Assembly: GCA_016930055.1 (NCBI GenBank)
Contig: JAFGHP010000033.1
Coordinates: 1 to 41,501 of the forward strand
DNA: 41,501 bases
From: Candidatus Bathyarchaeota archaeon
GTDB lineage: Archaea > Thermoproteota > Bathyarchaeia > TCS64
Direction of reading: 5' to 3'
Position numbers and translations under genes: made by a program. How positions within the stretch are numbered: the first letter of the stretch is position 1; every line of letters starts with the position of its first letter. Below are positions 33,124 to 41,319 of the stretch, piece by piece. Below the pieces are notes generated by a model. The model was not told where the DNA came from. It worked only from the letters and a program-made list of their open reading frames with translations, and ran no database searches.

Positions 33124-33142
33124 TATCCAGACACACTGGATA
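33124..33142. promoter_or_regulatory. Inverted repeat at the lysW core promoter
   Basis: A perfect inverted repeat TATCCAG-ACACA-CTGGATA (7-base arms, 5-base spacer). On the minus strand its end runs into GGATAAATAAAA, the best TATA candidate for lysW, about 27 bases before the ATG. It could be an operator at the core promoter or, less likely, a leader hairpin. Confidence 0.5.
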
Positions 33143-33151
33143 GCAGTATCT

Positions 33152-33233
33152 TGATATCGTAACAAATATAAGGATATCGGAATATTTTTAATTATAAAAA
33201 TTATCAATCGCAAATTGTATACGATTATCGCAT
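33152..33233. promoter_or_regulatory. Phased CG-element array upstream of lysW
   Basis: In this AT-rich gap, CG dinucleotides occur at 33158, 33178, 33209, 33222 and 33229, within GATATCGT, GATATCGG, CAATCG and TACGATTATCG. The same five positions, shifted by 4086, carry CG before the homocitrate synthase gene, and TACGATTATCG is identical there. Spacings of 20, 31 and 20 bases are close to whole helical turns. It is interpreted as a multi-site operator for an Lrp/AsnC-type regulator. Confidence 0.5.
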
Positions 33234-33243
33234 GTTATTGGAA

Positions 33244-34239
33244 CTAAAAATCCAAAGAAGATATAACTGCATCAGTAAAATCTTTTGTAGTATTATTACC
33301 ACCAAGATCAGGTGTTAAATATTTAGCCTCTTTTAATACAATATTAATTGCATTTTCTATTTTATCTGCATATTTTTTTTCTTGAAAATATTGAAGCATC
33401 ATCACTGCTGAAAGGATTGCAGCCATTGGATTAGCAATACCCTTTCCTGCAATATCTGGAGCAGATCCATGTACTGGTTCAAATAATGCATATTTTTCTC
33501 CAATATTTGCACTTGGTGTTACTCCTAGTCCACCTATTAAACCAGCAGCTTCATCAGAAAGGATATCTCCAAATAAATTTGTAGTTAATATTACATCAAA
33601 ATATTCTGGTTTAATTATAATATTCAAAGCTGTTGTATCAATATACATTTCATTTGTCTCGATATCAGGATATTCTTTTTGAATGTTTAAACAAGTATCC
33701 CTAAAAAGGCCACAACTCTTTCTAAGTATATTTGTTTTGGTTACAATAGTAACTTTTTTTCGTCTAGTATTCGCAATATTAAATGCAACTTTAGCTATTC
33801 TTTCAGATGCGGTCTTAGTAATTACTCTAATTGTGTATACGCTATTATTATCACCAAATTCAATTTCGCTGTATAATCCTTCAGTATTTTCTCTAACAAT
33901 GATTAAATCAATATCATTTCTAATTCCTTTAATTTGATATGATTTAATAGGGCGAATATTTGCATAGAGATCTAAAGATTTTCTTAGAGTTAAAATTGCA
34001 CTTTTATAATTTTTAATTCCATTTGGTGTAGTGGTAGCCCCAAATAAAATTGCTTGATTTTTTTTGATTTCTTCTAATGTATCTTCTGTTACGGATTGCC
34101 CTGTTTTTTTCCATACATCGTAACCAATTTCTGCAAAAGAAAAATCAAAATTTAGATTAGTTTGTTTTAAAACTCTAACGGCTTCTGGTATAACTTCTTT
34201 ACCAATTCCATCGCCTGGAATTAAAGCAACTTTATACAT
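33244..34239 (-). CDS. Homoisocitrate/3-isopropylmalate dehydrogenase
   Basis: A 331-residue NAD-dependent beta-decarboxylating dehydrogenase of the isocitrate/isopropylmalate family. Marks: ALIPGDGIGKEVIPE near the N terminus, ILTLRKSLDLYANIRP (about 81-96, substrate arginines), VRENTEGLYSEIE, TTNLFGDILSDEAAGLIGGLG (metal-binding aspartates) and EPVHGSAPDIAGKGIANP. In this cluster it should oxidise homoisocitrate to 2-oxoadipate. No separate leuB is present by the leuACD operon, so it may also serve leucine. The ATG at 34239 is preferred, with GGTGATGG just upstream; it overlaps the previous gene by 8 bases. Confidence 0.9.
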   Translation of the reverse strand: MYKVALIPGDGIGKEVIPEAVRVLKQTNLNFDFSFAEIGYDVWKKTGQSVTEDTLEEIKKNQAILFGATTTPNGIKNYKSAILTLRKSLDLYANIRPIKSYQIKGIRNDIDLIIVRENTEGLYSEIEFGDNNSVYTIRVITKTASERIAKVAFNIANTRRKKVTIVTKTNILRKSCGLFRDTCLNIQKEYPDIETNEMYIDTTALNIIIKPEYFDVILTTNLFGDILSDEAAGLIGGLGVTPSANIGEKYALFEPVHGSAPDIAGKGIANPMAAILSAVMMLQYFQEKKYADKIENAINIVLKEAKYLTPDLGGNNTTKDFTDAVISSLDF

Positions 34240-34711
34240 AACCATCACCACGTAGAAAATCGATTAATCCACCAGAAGATACAATTTTTTGGATAAATGT
34301 TGGCAGAGGGTCTCCTTGAATTTCAATGTTTTTTGTTTCATCTAAGATAATTCCATTGATTAGATCAACTTGTATCTTATCACCGTCGTCAACTTTGTGA
34401 GTGTTATTACAAATAAAAACATGAAGACCTATGTTTATACAGTTTCTATAAAAAATCCTGGCAAAAGATTCTGCAAAAACTGCTTGTACTCCTGCTGCTT
34501 TTAATGATATTGGTGCATGTTCCCTGCTTGAACCACACCCAAAGTTTTTTCCTGCAACGATTATATCACCTTTTTCGATATTTAAAGAAAATTCTGGTCT
34601 AAACTCAATAAACGCAATCTGACCTAGTCTTTTTTCATCAATTGTAATATTATATCTACCTGGTGTAATTAAATCTGTATTTATGTTATCACCAAATTTC
34701 CAAACTCTCAT
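34232..34711 (-). CDS. Homoaconitase small subunit (LeuD-like)
   Basis: A 159-residue swivelling-domain subunit paralogous to LeuD at 12677. Marks: KFGDNINTDLITPGRYNITIDE (about 5-26), GKNFGCGSSREHAP (about 54-67) and ESFARIFYRNCINIGL (about 80-95). The loop after PGRY, which contributes to substrate choice in this family, reads NITIDE instead of the LELTD of LeuD. Together with the genes around it, this supports homocitrate/homoisocitrate as substrate. It overlaps the large-subunit gene by 4 bases. Confidence 0.87.
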   Translation of the reverse strand: MRVWKFGDNINTDLITPGRYNITIDEKRLGQIAFIEFRPEFSLNIEKGDIIVAGKNFGCGSSREHAPISLKAAGVQAVFAESFARIFYRNCINIGLHVFICNNTHKVDDGDKIQVDLINGIILDETKNIEIQGDPLPTFIQKIVSSGGLIDFLRGDGYV

Positions 34712-35943
34712 ATAAACTTCCTCGGATCTGTTATTTTACCTACTATTGAAGCAGCAGCCACTGAAGCAGGCGAGCCAAGATAGATTTCAGATTTAGGACT
34801 TCCCATCCTTCCTGCAAAATTTCTATTTTGCGTACTTAGACAGACTTCTCCTTCGTCTAAAACTCCATTATGACGACCAATGCATGGACCACAGCTAGGA
34901 TAAGAGACAATGCCACCAGCAGAGAGTATTGTTTGTAAAATTCCTTGATTAAAAGCCTCTAAATATACCGTAATAGATGCAGGTATAACAATTAATCTAA
35001 CATTTTTATTGACTTTTTTTCCCTTCAAAATTTTTGCAGTTATTTCTAAATCAGTTAGACGACCATTAGTACATGTGCCAATAAAAGCTTGATTAATTGG
35101 TATACCTTCAACTTCTTCAATAGTTTTAACGTTATCTACTGAGTGAGGACAAGAGATTTGAGGGCTCAATTCTGAAACTTCTAATTCAATATTTTTTTCA
35201 TAGGATGCATTCTGATCACTTTTAAAAATTTTGCCTTCACGTCCAGTAAATTTTAATGTTTTTTCATCTGGTTCAATTATGCCATTTTTTGCACCCATTT
35301 CAACAGCCATATTACATAAAGTAAGTCGGTCAGAGACTGTGGCATTTTTTATATATTCTCCTACAAACTCGATAGAAGAATAATCTGCGCCCTCTGAACC
35401 AATTTTACTCGCAATTTTTAATATTACATCTTTAGCAAATACGCCTTTTTTGGTTTCTCCTAAAACATTAATTTTGATAGTATTAGGAACTTTAAACCAA
35501 CATTTCCCAGTCGCTAATATACCAGCAATATCTGTGCTGCCTAAACCTGTAGTAAATGCTCCTAAAGCTCCTTGTGTACAAGTATGTGAATCTGCTCCAA
35601 CTACTATATCTCCAGGAGAAACATATTTTTCTGCCAAGATTTGGTGACAAACCCCATCTGTGTGATGATGAATTATTTCCTCTCTTTGAATAAAGTCTCT
35701 AGATATTTTATGCAGTTTTGCTGCATCAATGTTTGGTGCAGGATAAAAATGATCAAAAAAGGTTACTAATTTATTTTTATTAAATATTTTTTTTCCAATT
35801 GATTCAAATCCTTTTATTACTAAAGGACCTGTCGAATCGTGAAACATTACCCAATCCACATCAGCAATGATGTAATCACCAGGATGCACTTCTTTATTAT
35901 GTGAAGCATATGCAAGAATTTTTTCAGTTATATTCTGATTCAA
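34708..35943 (-). CDS. Homoaconitase large subunit (LeuC-like)
   Basis: An aconitase-family [4Fe-4S] protein of 411 residues that should isomerise homocitrate to homoisocitrate together with the small subunit. Marks: FFDHFYPAPNIDAA (about 62-75), GADSHTCTQGALGAFTTGLGSTD (about 117-139), the cluster cysteine in FIGTCTNGRLTDLE, and the pair in YPSCGPCIGRHNG. The residues after the last cluster cysteine (IGRHNG) differ from the leucine paralogue (FGGNNG). The gene lies 5 bases after the homocitrate synthase gene. The substrate is assigned from context. Confidence 0.88.
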   Translation of the reverse strand: MNQNITEKILAYASHNKEVHPGDYIIADVDWVMFHDSTGPLVIKGFESIGKKIFNKNKLVTFFDHFYPAPNIDAAKLHKISRDFIQREEIIHHHTDGVCHQILAEKYVSPGDIVVGADSHTCTQGALGAFTTGLGSTDIAGILATGKCWFKVPNTIKINVLGETKKGVFAKDVILKIASKIGSEGADYSSIEFVGEYIKNATVSDRLTLCNMAVEMGAKNGIIEPDEKTLKFTGREGKIFKSDQNASYEKNIELEVSELSPQISCPHSVDNVKTIEEVEGIPINQAFIGTCTNGRLTDLEITAKILKGKKVNKNVRLIVIPASITVYLEAFNQGILQTILSAGGIVSYPSCGPCIGRHNGVLDEGEVCLSTQNRNFAGRMGSPKSEIYLGSPASVAAASIVGKITDPRKFI

Positions 35944-35948
35944 TATAT

Positions 35949-37202
35949 TTATTCCTCAATTGTTTTAACAATTAATTTTTTTAATTCATCTTTCGTATAA
36001 GCTGTTTTTTTACCTGAACTAAAGTTTGTTTTAATAATTTGTATTATTCTTTTTGCTTGTTCTTCTGAAATATCGAAACCCAACCTTTTACGTGCTACCC
36101 AAATAATTCCTTTACTACCACTTAATTCATTTATCTCAATATTTCGAGAACCCCCAAAAAGGTTTTCAGGATAAAATTCGTATGTAACTGGGTTTTTTAA
36201 TATCCCGTCTTGATGGATTCCTGAGCTATGAATTAAAACGTTTTTTCCAGTAATTGGTTTATTTGCGGGTCTTTTTATTCTACTTAGTTTTTCAACTAGA
36301 GTTGATAAATTTGTTAATTTATTTATATCAAAAAAGTTAATCCCATATAAAATATATAAAGCAGCAATCGCTTCTTCGGTTGCTGTTATTCCCGCTCTTT
36401 CACCAATTCCATTAACACAAGTAGAGATTGTAGAAGCTCCTGATTCTAAAGCAATAAGTGAATTAGCTAAGCTAAGACCCATATCATTATGAAAATGAAC
36501 TTCTAATGGGATTTTAACAGTCTTTTTTAGTTCTTTTATTAAAAATGAAACACCACTTGGACTCATGCAGCCTAATGTATCTATAACTCTAGCTCTTTTA
36601 GCACCTGATTGCTCAGCTGTTTTATAAGCTTGTTTGATAAATACAAGATCTTTTTCTCGGCTTGTGTCTTCTGCACTATATAAAACTAATACACCTTTAT
36701 TCTCAGCATAAGATATTGCGTCCATTAGTTTGTTTAGATATTCTTCTTTTGTTAGTCCTCTGAATTTATTTTCACGGTGAAAACTAGAGATGCTATAAGA
36801 AACTATTATTCCTTGTACACCTGTTTCTGTAGCAATATCAATGTCTTCTTTTATCGCTCTGGCAAATGCAATAATATCGGCTTCTAGATCAAGTTTTACT
36901 AGACTTTTTATGGTGTTATATTGTTTATCTGAGGCTGCAGGAAATCCAGCTTCAATTCGACGGATACCAATTTCATTTAATTTTTTAGCTATACGAATTT
37001 TATCATTTAATGATAAAATTATATTAGGTGTTTGTTCTCCTTCTCTTAAAGTACTGTCATGTATAACATACTCATCTAATTCAATTTTTTGGTAATCAAC
37101 ATAATTATATGGGCTGGGATAAATCCCTGATTTATTTAAATTATTAAGTAAGGAATTATTAAGATAATTATTGTTGTTACCATTCATGACCTTGAATCCC
37201 AT
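35949..37202 (-). CDS. Homocitrate synthase (alpha-isopropylmalate synthase family)
   Basis: Condenses acetyl-CoA with 2-oxoglutarate, the first step of the aminoadipate lysine route. It has 417 residues with a TIM barrel starting at HDSTLREGEQTPN (about 48-60), followed by LEVHFHNDMGLSLAN (metal-binding histidines) and NGIGERAGITATEE. The communication segment is SSGIHQDGI. The LeuA C-terminal regulatory domain is absent, unlike leuA at 14427. The N terminus carries an asparagine-rich stretch (about residues 7-24) that is not part of the fold. A second ATG five codons downstream, behind AAGGTC, is an alternative start. It is the first gene of the four-gene homoaconitate operon. Confidence 0.88.
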   Translation of the reverse strand: MGFKVMNGNNNNYLNNSLLNNLNKSGIYPSPYNYVDYQKIELDEYVIHDSTLREGEQTPNIILSLNDKIRIAKKLNEIGIRRIEAGFPAASDKQYNTIKSLVKLDLEADIIAFARAIKEDIDIATETGVQGIIVSYSISSFHRENKFRGLTKEEYLNKLMDAISYAENKGVLVLYSAEDTSREKDLVFIKQAYKTAEQSGAKRARVIDTLGCMSPSGVSFLIKELKKTVKIPLEVHFHNDMGLSLANSLIALESGASTISTCVNGIGERAGITATEEAIAALYILYGINFFDINKLTNLSTLVEKLSRIKRPANKPITGKNVLIHSSGIHQDGILKNPVTYEFYPENLFGGSRNIEINELSGSKGIIWVARKRLGFDISEEQAKRIIQIIKTNFSSGKKTAYTKDELKKLIVKTIEE

Positions 37203-37237
37203 TTAGTTCTCTCAACAACTATACGTTACCGATTAAA

Positions 37238-37319
37238 TGAAAACGTAGCATTAATAAAGATATCGAAAATATTATATAAATATCTTTTGTTATACGTATA
37301 TAAATTACGATTATCGGAT
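37238..37319. promoter_or_regulatory. Phased CG-element array upstream of homocitrate synthase gene
   Basis: CG dinucleotides at 37244, 37264, 37295, 37308 and 37315 match exactly, in register, those before lysW. Shared words are TACGATTATCG (37306-37316) and GATATCG (37259-37265). A perfect 10-base palindrome TATACGTATA lies at 37291-37300, and two more CG elements (TATACGTTACCGAT) at 37222-37232 come nearer the gene. It is interpreted as the same operator array. Confidence 0.5.
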
Positions 37320-37356
37320 TTTCTTATTTTTTATTGTTAAAACTTTTTAATATTAA

Positions 37357-37722
37357 TTATTCTTGTTGTACTAATTGAACAAGATATCCATGAGGATCTC
37401 TAATTGTAGCTAATTTTCTTCCTGTTGATTTTGAAATTAAAGGACCATCAACTTTGATCCCTTTTTCTTTTAATTCATTACATAACTCCTCTAGATTAGA
37501 TACTGTAAAAGCATAGTGATTAATTCCTGGATTTTCAATTACCCCTACTTGTTGAATTTCAAAAAGAATATTTGATTTCGGTGATTTCATTACACATGCT
37601 TTTCCACCATGTTGTGTAAATTCAATAAATTCTAAGCCTATTAATTTATAGAATTCAATGGCATCATCAAGATCATTAACATAAACATGAATATGTTCTA
37701 ATCCCAAATTTTCTCCTTTCAT
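37357..37722 (-). CDS. VOC-superfamily (glyoxalase-like) protein
   Basis: A 121-residue protein made of two beta-alpha-beta-beta-beta modules, the fold of glyoxalase I, methylmalonyl-CoA epimerase and dioxygenases. LEHIHVYVNDLDDAIEFYKLIGLEF (about 8-32) starts the first half, and NHYAFTVSNLEELCNELKEKGI (about 68-89) the second. It ends with RDPHGYLVQLVQ. Potential metal ligands are H11, H69 and an acidic residue near the ends of the modules. The exact reaction cannot be read from the sequence. The gene lies between the GTPase and the lysine operon, apparently as a separate unit. Confidence 0.85.
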   Translation of the reverse strand: MKGENLGLEHIHVYVNDLDDAIEFYKLIGLEFIEFTQHGGKACVMKSPKSNILFEIQQVGVIENPGINHYAFTVSNLEELCNELKEKGIKVDGPLISKSTGRKLATIRDPHGYLVQLVQQE

Positions 37723-37755
37723 AATTAATAATTATGTTCCAAGAAATAAAAATGT

Positions 37756-38919
37756 CTATTTATAAATTTGGATAATTGTTCCATCAACAAGTTTTCTTTC
37801 TAGTCCTACTTTCTCATTAGGAAAGTTTGCAGAAGGACCAGAAATTCGAGCAAATTTAAAATTTTTATAAAAGTCATTATGAATCATTTTACTTAATTCA
37901 CCAACTGTTACACCGTTTTTAGCGATTATTGGTGTATCAGTAATTATTTTTCCTTGTTCTTTTGTATAAATACGTGCAATATTTAATGTCTTAAAAATTT
38001 TTTCACCTAATATTTCACTTAAATTTGGTGTTTTTTCAGCTGATATTATTAACAGTTCATTTGGGCTAACTTCATTATACAATTTTTGAGGTATTGTATG
38101 ATCAGTAATACAATCTGCTTTATTCGCAATAATTAATGTTGGGCGATAAACCATGTTACTAAATATTGCGTCTTCTACTAAGTCTAATGTAACTTTTCTT
38201 TTTATTCTTATTAATGCGCTTCTAATTCTATATTCTCGAAGTAGAATCAACACTTCTTCAGTTGAACAATTTGATAATTCTCCTTCCCAAATAAATTGAA
38301 TTTGAGATCCCCCTCTTTTCTCAATTTCAACTTCCCCTTCTGGTTTTATAATATGAATTTGACTATTGTTTAATTCTTTTTTAATCATAAAATAATTTTG
38401 TATAGGATTATTAGTTAAATCTAGTACAATAATAATTCCATCAGAATTACGAATCATATTAAGATTTAAATATCCATCAGCTTTTCCTTCGCTACTTCCA
38501 ATAACAAGTGGTGGAATTTCAATAATTTGAAAAAAAATATCTTGATATTGAAGCATGCCTGGAACTGGGTTTTTTGTTCCAAAACCATATCTTGTTATAT
38601 CAACTTGAGCATTTGTGACTGCTTTTAAAATGCTTGATCTTCCAACATTTGTTGGTCCAACTAATACTATTTGTGCTGCACCAGCTTTCGGTATAATGTT
38701 GCTAGGTCTGGAAGTTTTTTTCTGTTTCTTCTTTTTTTCAATTTCATCTTTCAATGACGAAATTTGTTTTTTTACTTGACTGCACATCCTTTCAGTACCT
38801 TTATGCTTGGGCACTAAAGAGAGAAATTCAGTCATTAAACGGAGTTTTTCTTCAGGATTCTTAGTTAATGTAACCTCATTCCATTTTGCTTTAGCAACAT
38901 CGGGAAGATTAGTAACCAA
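37756..38919 (-). CDS. TGS-domain Obg/DRG-like GTPase with altered G motifs
   Basis: A 388-residue protein of the archaeal OBG-HflX-like TGS GTPases, presumed to act with ribosomes. The N terminus has a helical domain (about 5-60, KAKWNEV and LSLVPKHKGTE) and a lysine-rich linker. The G domain begins with LVGPTNVGRSS (about 86-96), where the usual P-loop lysine is arginine (R94). The G3 site is EIPP (134-137) instead of DTPP. G4 is a normal ANKAD. The C-terminal TGS domain (about 310-388) ends in VDGTIIQIY. I chose the TTG at 38919, because a longer frame to 39009 would read through tRNA-Val and lacks the family N terminus. Confidence 0.88.
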   Translation of the reverse strand: MVTNLPDVAKAKWNEVTLTKNPEEKLRLMTEFLSLVPKHKGTERMCSQVKKQISSLKDEIEKKKKQKKTSRPSNIIPKAGAAQIVLVGPTNVGRSSILKAVTNAQVDITRYGFGTKNPVPGMLQYQDIFFQIIEIPPLVIGSSEGKADGYLNLNMIRNSDGIIIVLDLTNNPIQNYFMIKKELNNSQIHIIKPEGEVEIEKRGGSQIQFIWEGELSNCSTEEVLILLREYRIRSALIRIKRKVTLDLVEDAIFSNMVYRPTLIIANKADCITDHTIPQKLYNEVSPNELLIISAEKTPNLSEILGEKIFKTLNIARIYTKEQGKIITDTPIIAKNGVTVGELSKMIHNDFYKNFKFARISGPSANFPNEKVGLERKLVDGTIIQIYK

Positions 38920-38972
38920 GAACCTCAAAAGAAAATAGTATTTTAAAAATAAAAAAATTGAGTTTTTAGTAG

Positions 38973-39044
38973 TGGGCCGAGCAGGGATCGAACCTGCGAC
39001 CACCGCCACGTCAAGGCGATGTCATACCACTAGACCACCGGCCC
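38973..39044 (-). tRNA. tRNA-Val(GAC)
   Basis: On the minus strand GGGCCGG pairs with TCGGCCC, with one G-U pair. The anticodon stem CGCC/GGCG closes the loop TTGACGT, giving anticodon GAC. The T arm is GCAGG-TTCGATC-CCTGC, with discriminator A. CCA is not encoded. It lies 53 bases upstream of the TGS GTPase gene. Confidence 0.94.
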
Positions 39045-39266
39045 AAACATCTCATCATACAGTTAATGGATCGTATAAATATTACCCGGTTTTGAATTTT
39101 TATTAATCCACTTTTTACTAGAATTTAACAAATTCATTATAATACTTTTTTTTAATTGTTAAAAAAATAAGATGTTTTCGTAGATGTTTTTAATGTTGTA
39201 TCTTCTTGTTTTTGTATTAGAAAGTTTTTCATTATTTACTGCATTTTAATTTTGACTTTGAAAATA

Positions 39267-41288
39267 TTATTGGTATGTTAACTTAACTAACCCAATTTTT
39301 TCCATCAATTTATAATATTTAACTAAATATTCAGTATCTGTTTTGCCTGTTTCAAATTTACATAATTTTGAAACATCTAATAGATTCCGTTTTCCATCAC
39401 ACCAATAGAGGCTAATTCCACCAATACTTCGTCCATCAGTATGTTTTTTACCAAATTCTCTCCATTCTTCATTTTCTTTATCAGATAATTTTTTCATCCA
39501 TGATCTTGTTGAAAGTGTTCCTTTGAATATTCTATTGACAATAATTTTTTTTGCTTCTTTTTCAATTTTTGTTAATCTTTTTTTCTTTGGTTTTACTTCA
39601 TCCCAATTTTTTGATTTAGCTATCAAGTTAATTGATTCTTTAGTTTTTTTGACCTCTATTTTCATACTTTCTTTAATATCTGAAATCAAGTTGTTGCAGT
39701 AACTTTCAAGTTCTTTATTTGAGGGAGCAAGTCTTATAGTTGATTTTATTGCTTCCGAAGCTCTATCAGTCCAATATTCAGATTGTTCTTTCAGATTGGA
39801 TATAACTTGTATTGCTGATGATTCATCGATTAATGCTTTGTTAATTTCATTTTGAATTTTCTTAAATAATCTAATTTTTTCTCTACTAGCAGTTTCTGAT
39901 GCTATCCATAATGCATCTTGTAGAGAAGCATTAGCTATGTAATATGCATAAGTTGATGTTATTAATGCAACTTTTCTTAGCATTTCAGGATCAACTTTGT
40001 CCAAAGTATCAAAACTCGTATGATAAAATTTGTCAGGCCATTGAATAATCATGGGGCAGGGGATTCCAACAGAAGGATCAGAGTAGAGTCCATGGTCACT
40101 GCCTCCACTATATGGTGTTACTGCATGTTTGAACAGTGGATATTCAGAAGATCCGCTTAGGTTTTTTGTTTCTTTTTTAACTTCATCATATATTGCTTCT
40201 AAGATCGTATTAACATAACTTGCTGATGCTTCTGGGGTTCTTTCCATAATTAAAGGTCCACCGCACAATATTTGATTTTCACCTACCATGTCAAGATTAA
40301 TTGCTGCAATAAGTTCCTCTAAACGGTCTTCGTTTTTAACTAACCACGGGAAACTTCCTGCTATTTCAGGAACTAATGTGATACGTATCGTTCTTTTTGG
40401 TTTTTTTAATTCTCCTGTTTTTATAAGTTTATTAATTGCTCTTGCTGCTTCCATGGCTGCGCCTGATCCTGATGCGTTGTCGTTTGCACTTGGTTGTGGA
40501 TGACATATGTGTGCAACAATTGTCACTTCTTCTTTAGATTCACCAGGAATTGTAGCAATCGCATCTTCCATAACTCCAGGATAAATTCTTGAATTTACTT
40601 TTGCCCATAATTTTACAGGGTTTTTACTACTTTCAATTAATCTTCTTAACCATCGTCCTTGTCTTGGTGAAATTACAAAACCCCAACAAGGTTTTTCATC
40701 TCCCCCCCACCAGAAACTTGTGTATTTTAAAGCATCATCTAGTTCCCCCTCTTTTAAATTTGGTTCTCTTATAAACATTCCATCACAAATTATTCCTATT
40801 GCTCCTCTTTTTTGTACAGCTAATTCATTGACTCTAGCAACATCACCATTTGTTAAAATTATTTTTCCCGATACATCGATATTTTTATAATCTGATTCTT
40901 CTTCGCCTTTATTTAAAATAATTACTTCTGCTGTAACTCCTTCCTTTGGAGTTGGATAACTACGTTGGATTAAACTGATTTTATTTTCAATAAATCTGAC
41001 TAATGTTTTTGCTTGATCACTGGGTTCTATTAGTTTTAGTTCAGCATCATCACAATGCCATTCCATAGGCATTTGACTACTCCATGAATACTCTTTACCT
41101 GTACTTGGCCATGATATTACTTCAGCATCTATTCCATATTTTTTCCATGCATCAACTGAATAATTTACTGCTGCTCTTATGCCTGGGCTAACTTGTATTC
41201 GGTGATGTTGAACTAATTCAGATACATGATAGAAAGCAATATCACCTGAAACTTCTTTCCTTAATTTTTCAAATATATTTTTAAACAT
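39267..41288 (-). CDS. M28-type aminopeptidase-like protein with inserted PA-like domain (DUF4910-like)
   Basis: A 673-residue predicted zinc-peptidase-like protein. A PA-like insert lies around residues 110-210 (SGKIILTNGDVARVNELAVQKRGAIGIICDG). The M28 catalytic part shows VAHICHPQPSANDNASGSGAA (first His and Asp ligands), VPEIAGSFPW (catalytic Glu), NLDMVG, and GGSDHGLYSDP with the final His region. The C-terminal third is charged and ends in a winged-helix-like stretch (about 600-673). No signal peptide is visible, so it probably acts in the cytosol. The ATG at 41288 is chosen because a TATA box lies 27 bases upstream, fitting a leaderless transcript; an ATG at 41381 would add 31 atypical residues. 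Confidence 0.82.
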   Translation of the reverse strand: MFKNIFEKLRKEVSGDIAFYHVSELVQHHRIQVSPGIRAAVNYSVDAWKKYGIDAEVISWPSTGKEYSWSSQMPMEWHCDDAELKLIEPSDQAKTLVRFIENKISLIQRSYPTPKEGVTAEVIILNKGEEESDYKNIDVSGKIILTNGDVARVNELAVQKRGAIGIICDGMFIREPNLKEGELDDALKYTSFWWGGDEKPCWGFVISPRQGRWLRRLIESSKNPVKLWAKVNSRIYPGVMEDAIATIPGESKEEVTIVAHICHPQPSANDNASGSGAAMEAARAINKLIKTGELKKPKRTIRITLVPEIAGSFPWLVKNEDRLEELIAAINLDMVGENQILCGGPLIMERTPEASASYVNTILEAIYDEVKKETKNLSGSSEYPLFKHAVTPYSGGSDHGLYSDPSVGIPCPMIIQWPDKFYHTSFDTLDKVDPEMLRKVALITSTYAYYIANASLQDALWIASETASREKIRLFKKIQNEINKALIDESSAIQVISNLKEQSEYWTDRASEAIKSTIRLAPSNKELESYCNNLISDIKESMKIEVKKTKESINLIAKSKNWDEVKPKKKRLTKIEKEAKKIIVNRIFKGTLSTRSWMKKLSDKENEEWREFGKKHTDGRSIGGISLYWCDGKRNLLDVSKLCKFETGKTDTEYLVKYYKLMEKIGLVKLTYQ

Positions 41289-41310
41289 ATCTAATAATGG
41301 GTTTACATAA

Positions 41311-41319
41311 TAAATATAA
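41311..41319 (-). promoter_or_regulatory. Core promoter of the M28-type gene (leaderless)
   Basis: TTATATTTA on the minus strand, preceded by an A-rich BRE-like GAAAAA, is centred 27 bases before the ATG at 41288. This is the spacing expected if transcription starts at the start codon itself. Confidence 0.5.

Noticed and set aside
35949-37202. Homocitrate synthase as a second 2-isopropylmalate synthase
   Set aside because: No LeuA regulatory domain is present and it is adjacent to homoaconitase and homoisocitrate dehydrogenase genes. A dual role cannot be excluded but is not supported.
38920-39009. N-terminal extension of the TGS GTPase (reading MAVVAGSIPARPTT...)
   Set aside because: This part is the minus-strand translation of the 3' half of tRNA-Val and the spacer. 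Homologous-looking sequence begins at the TTG at 38919.
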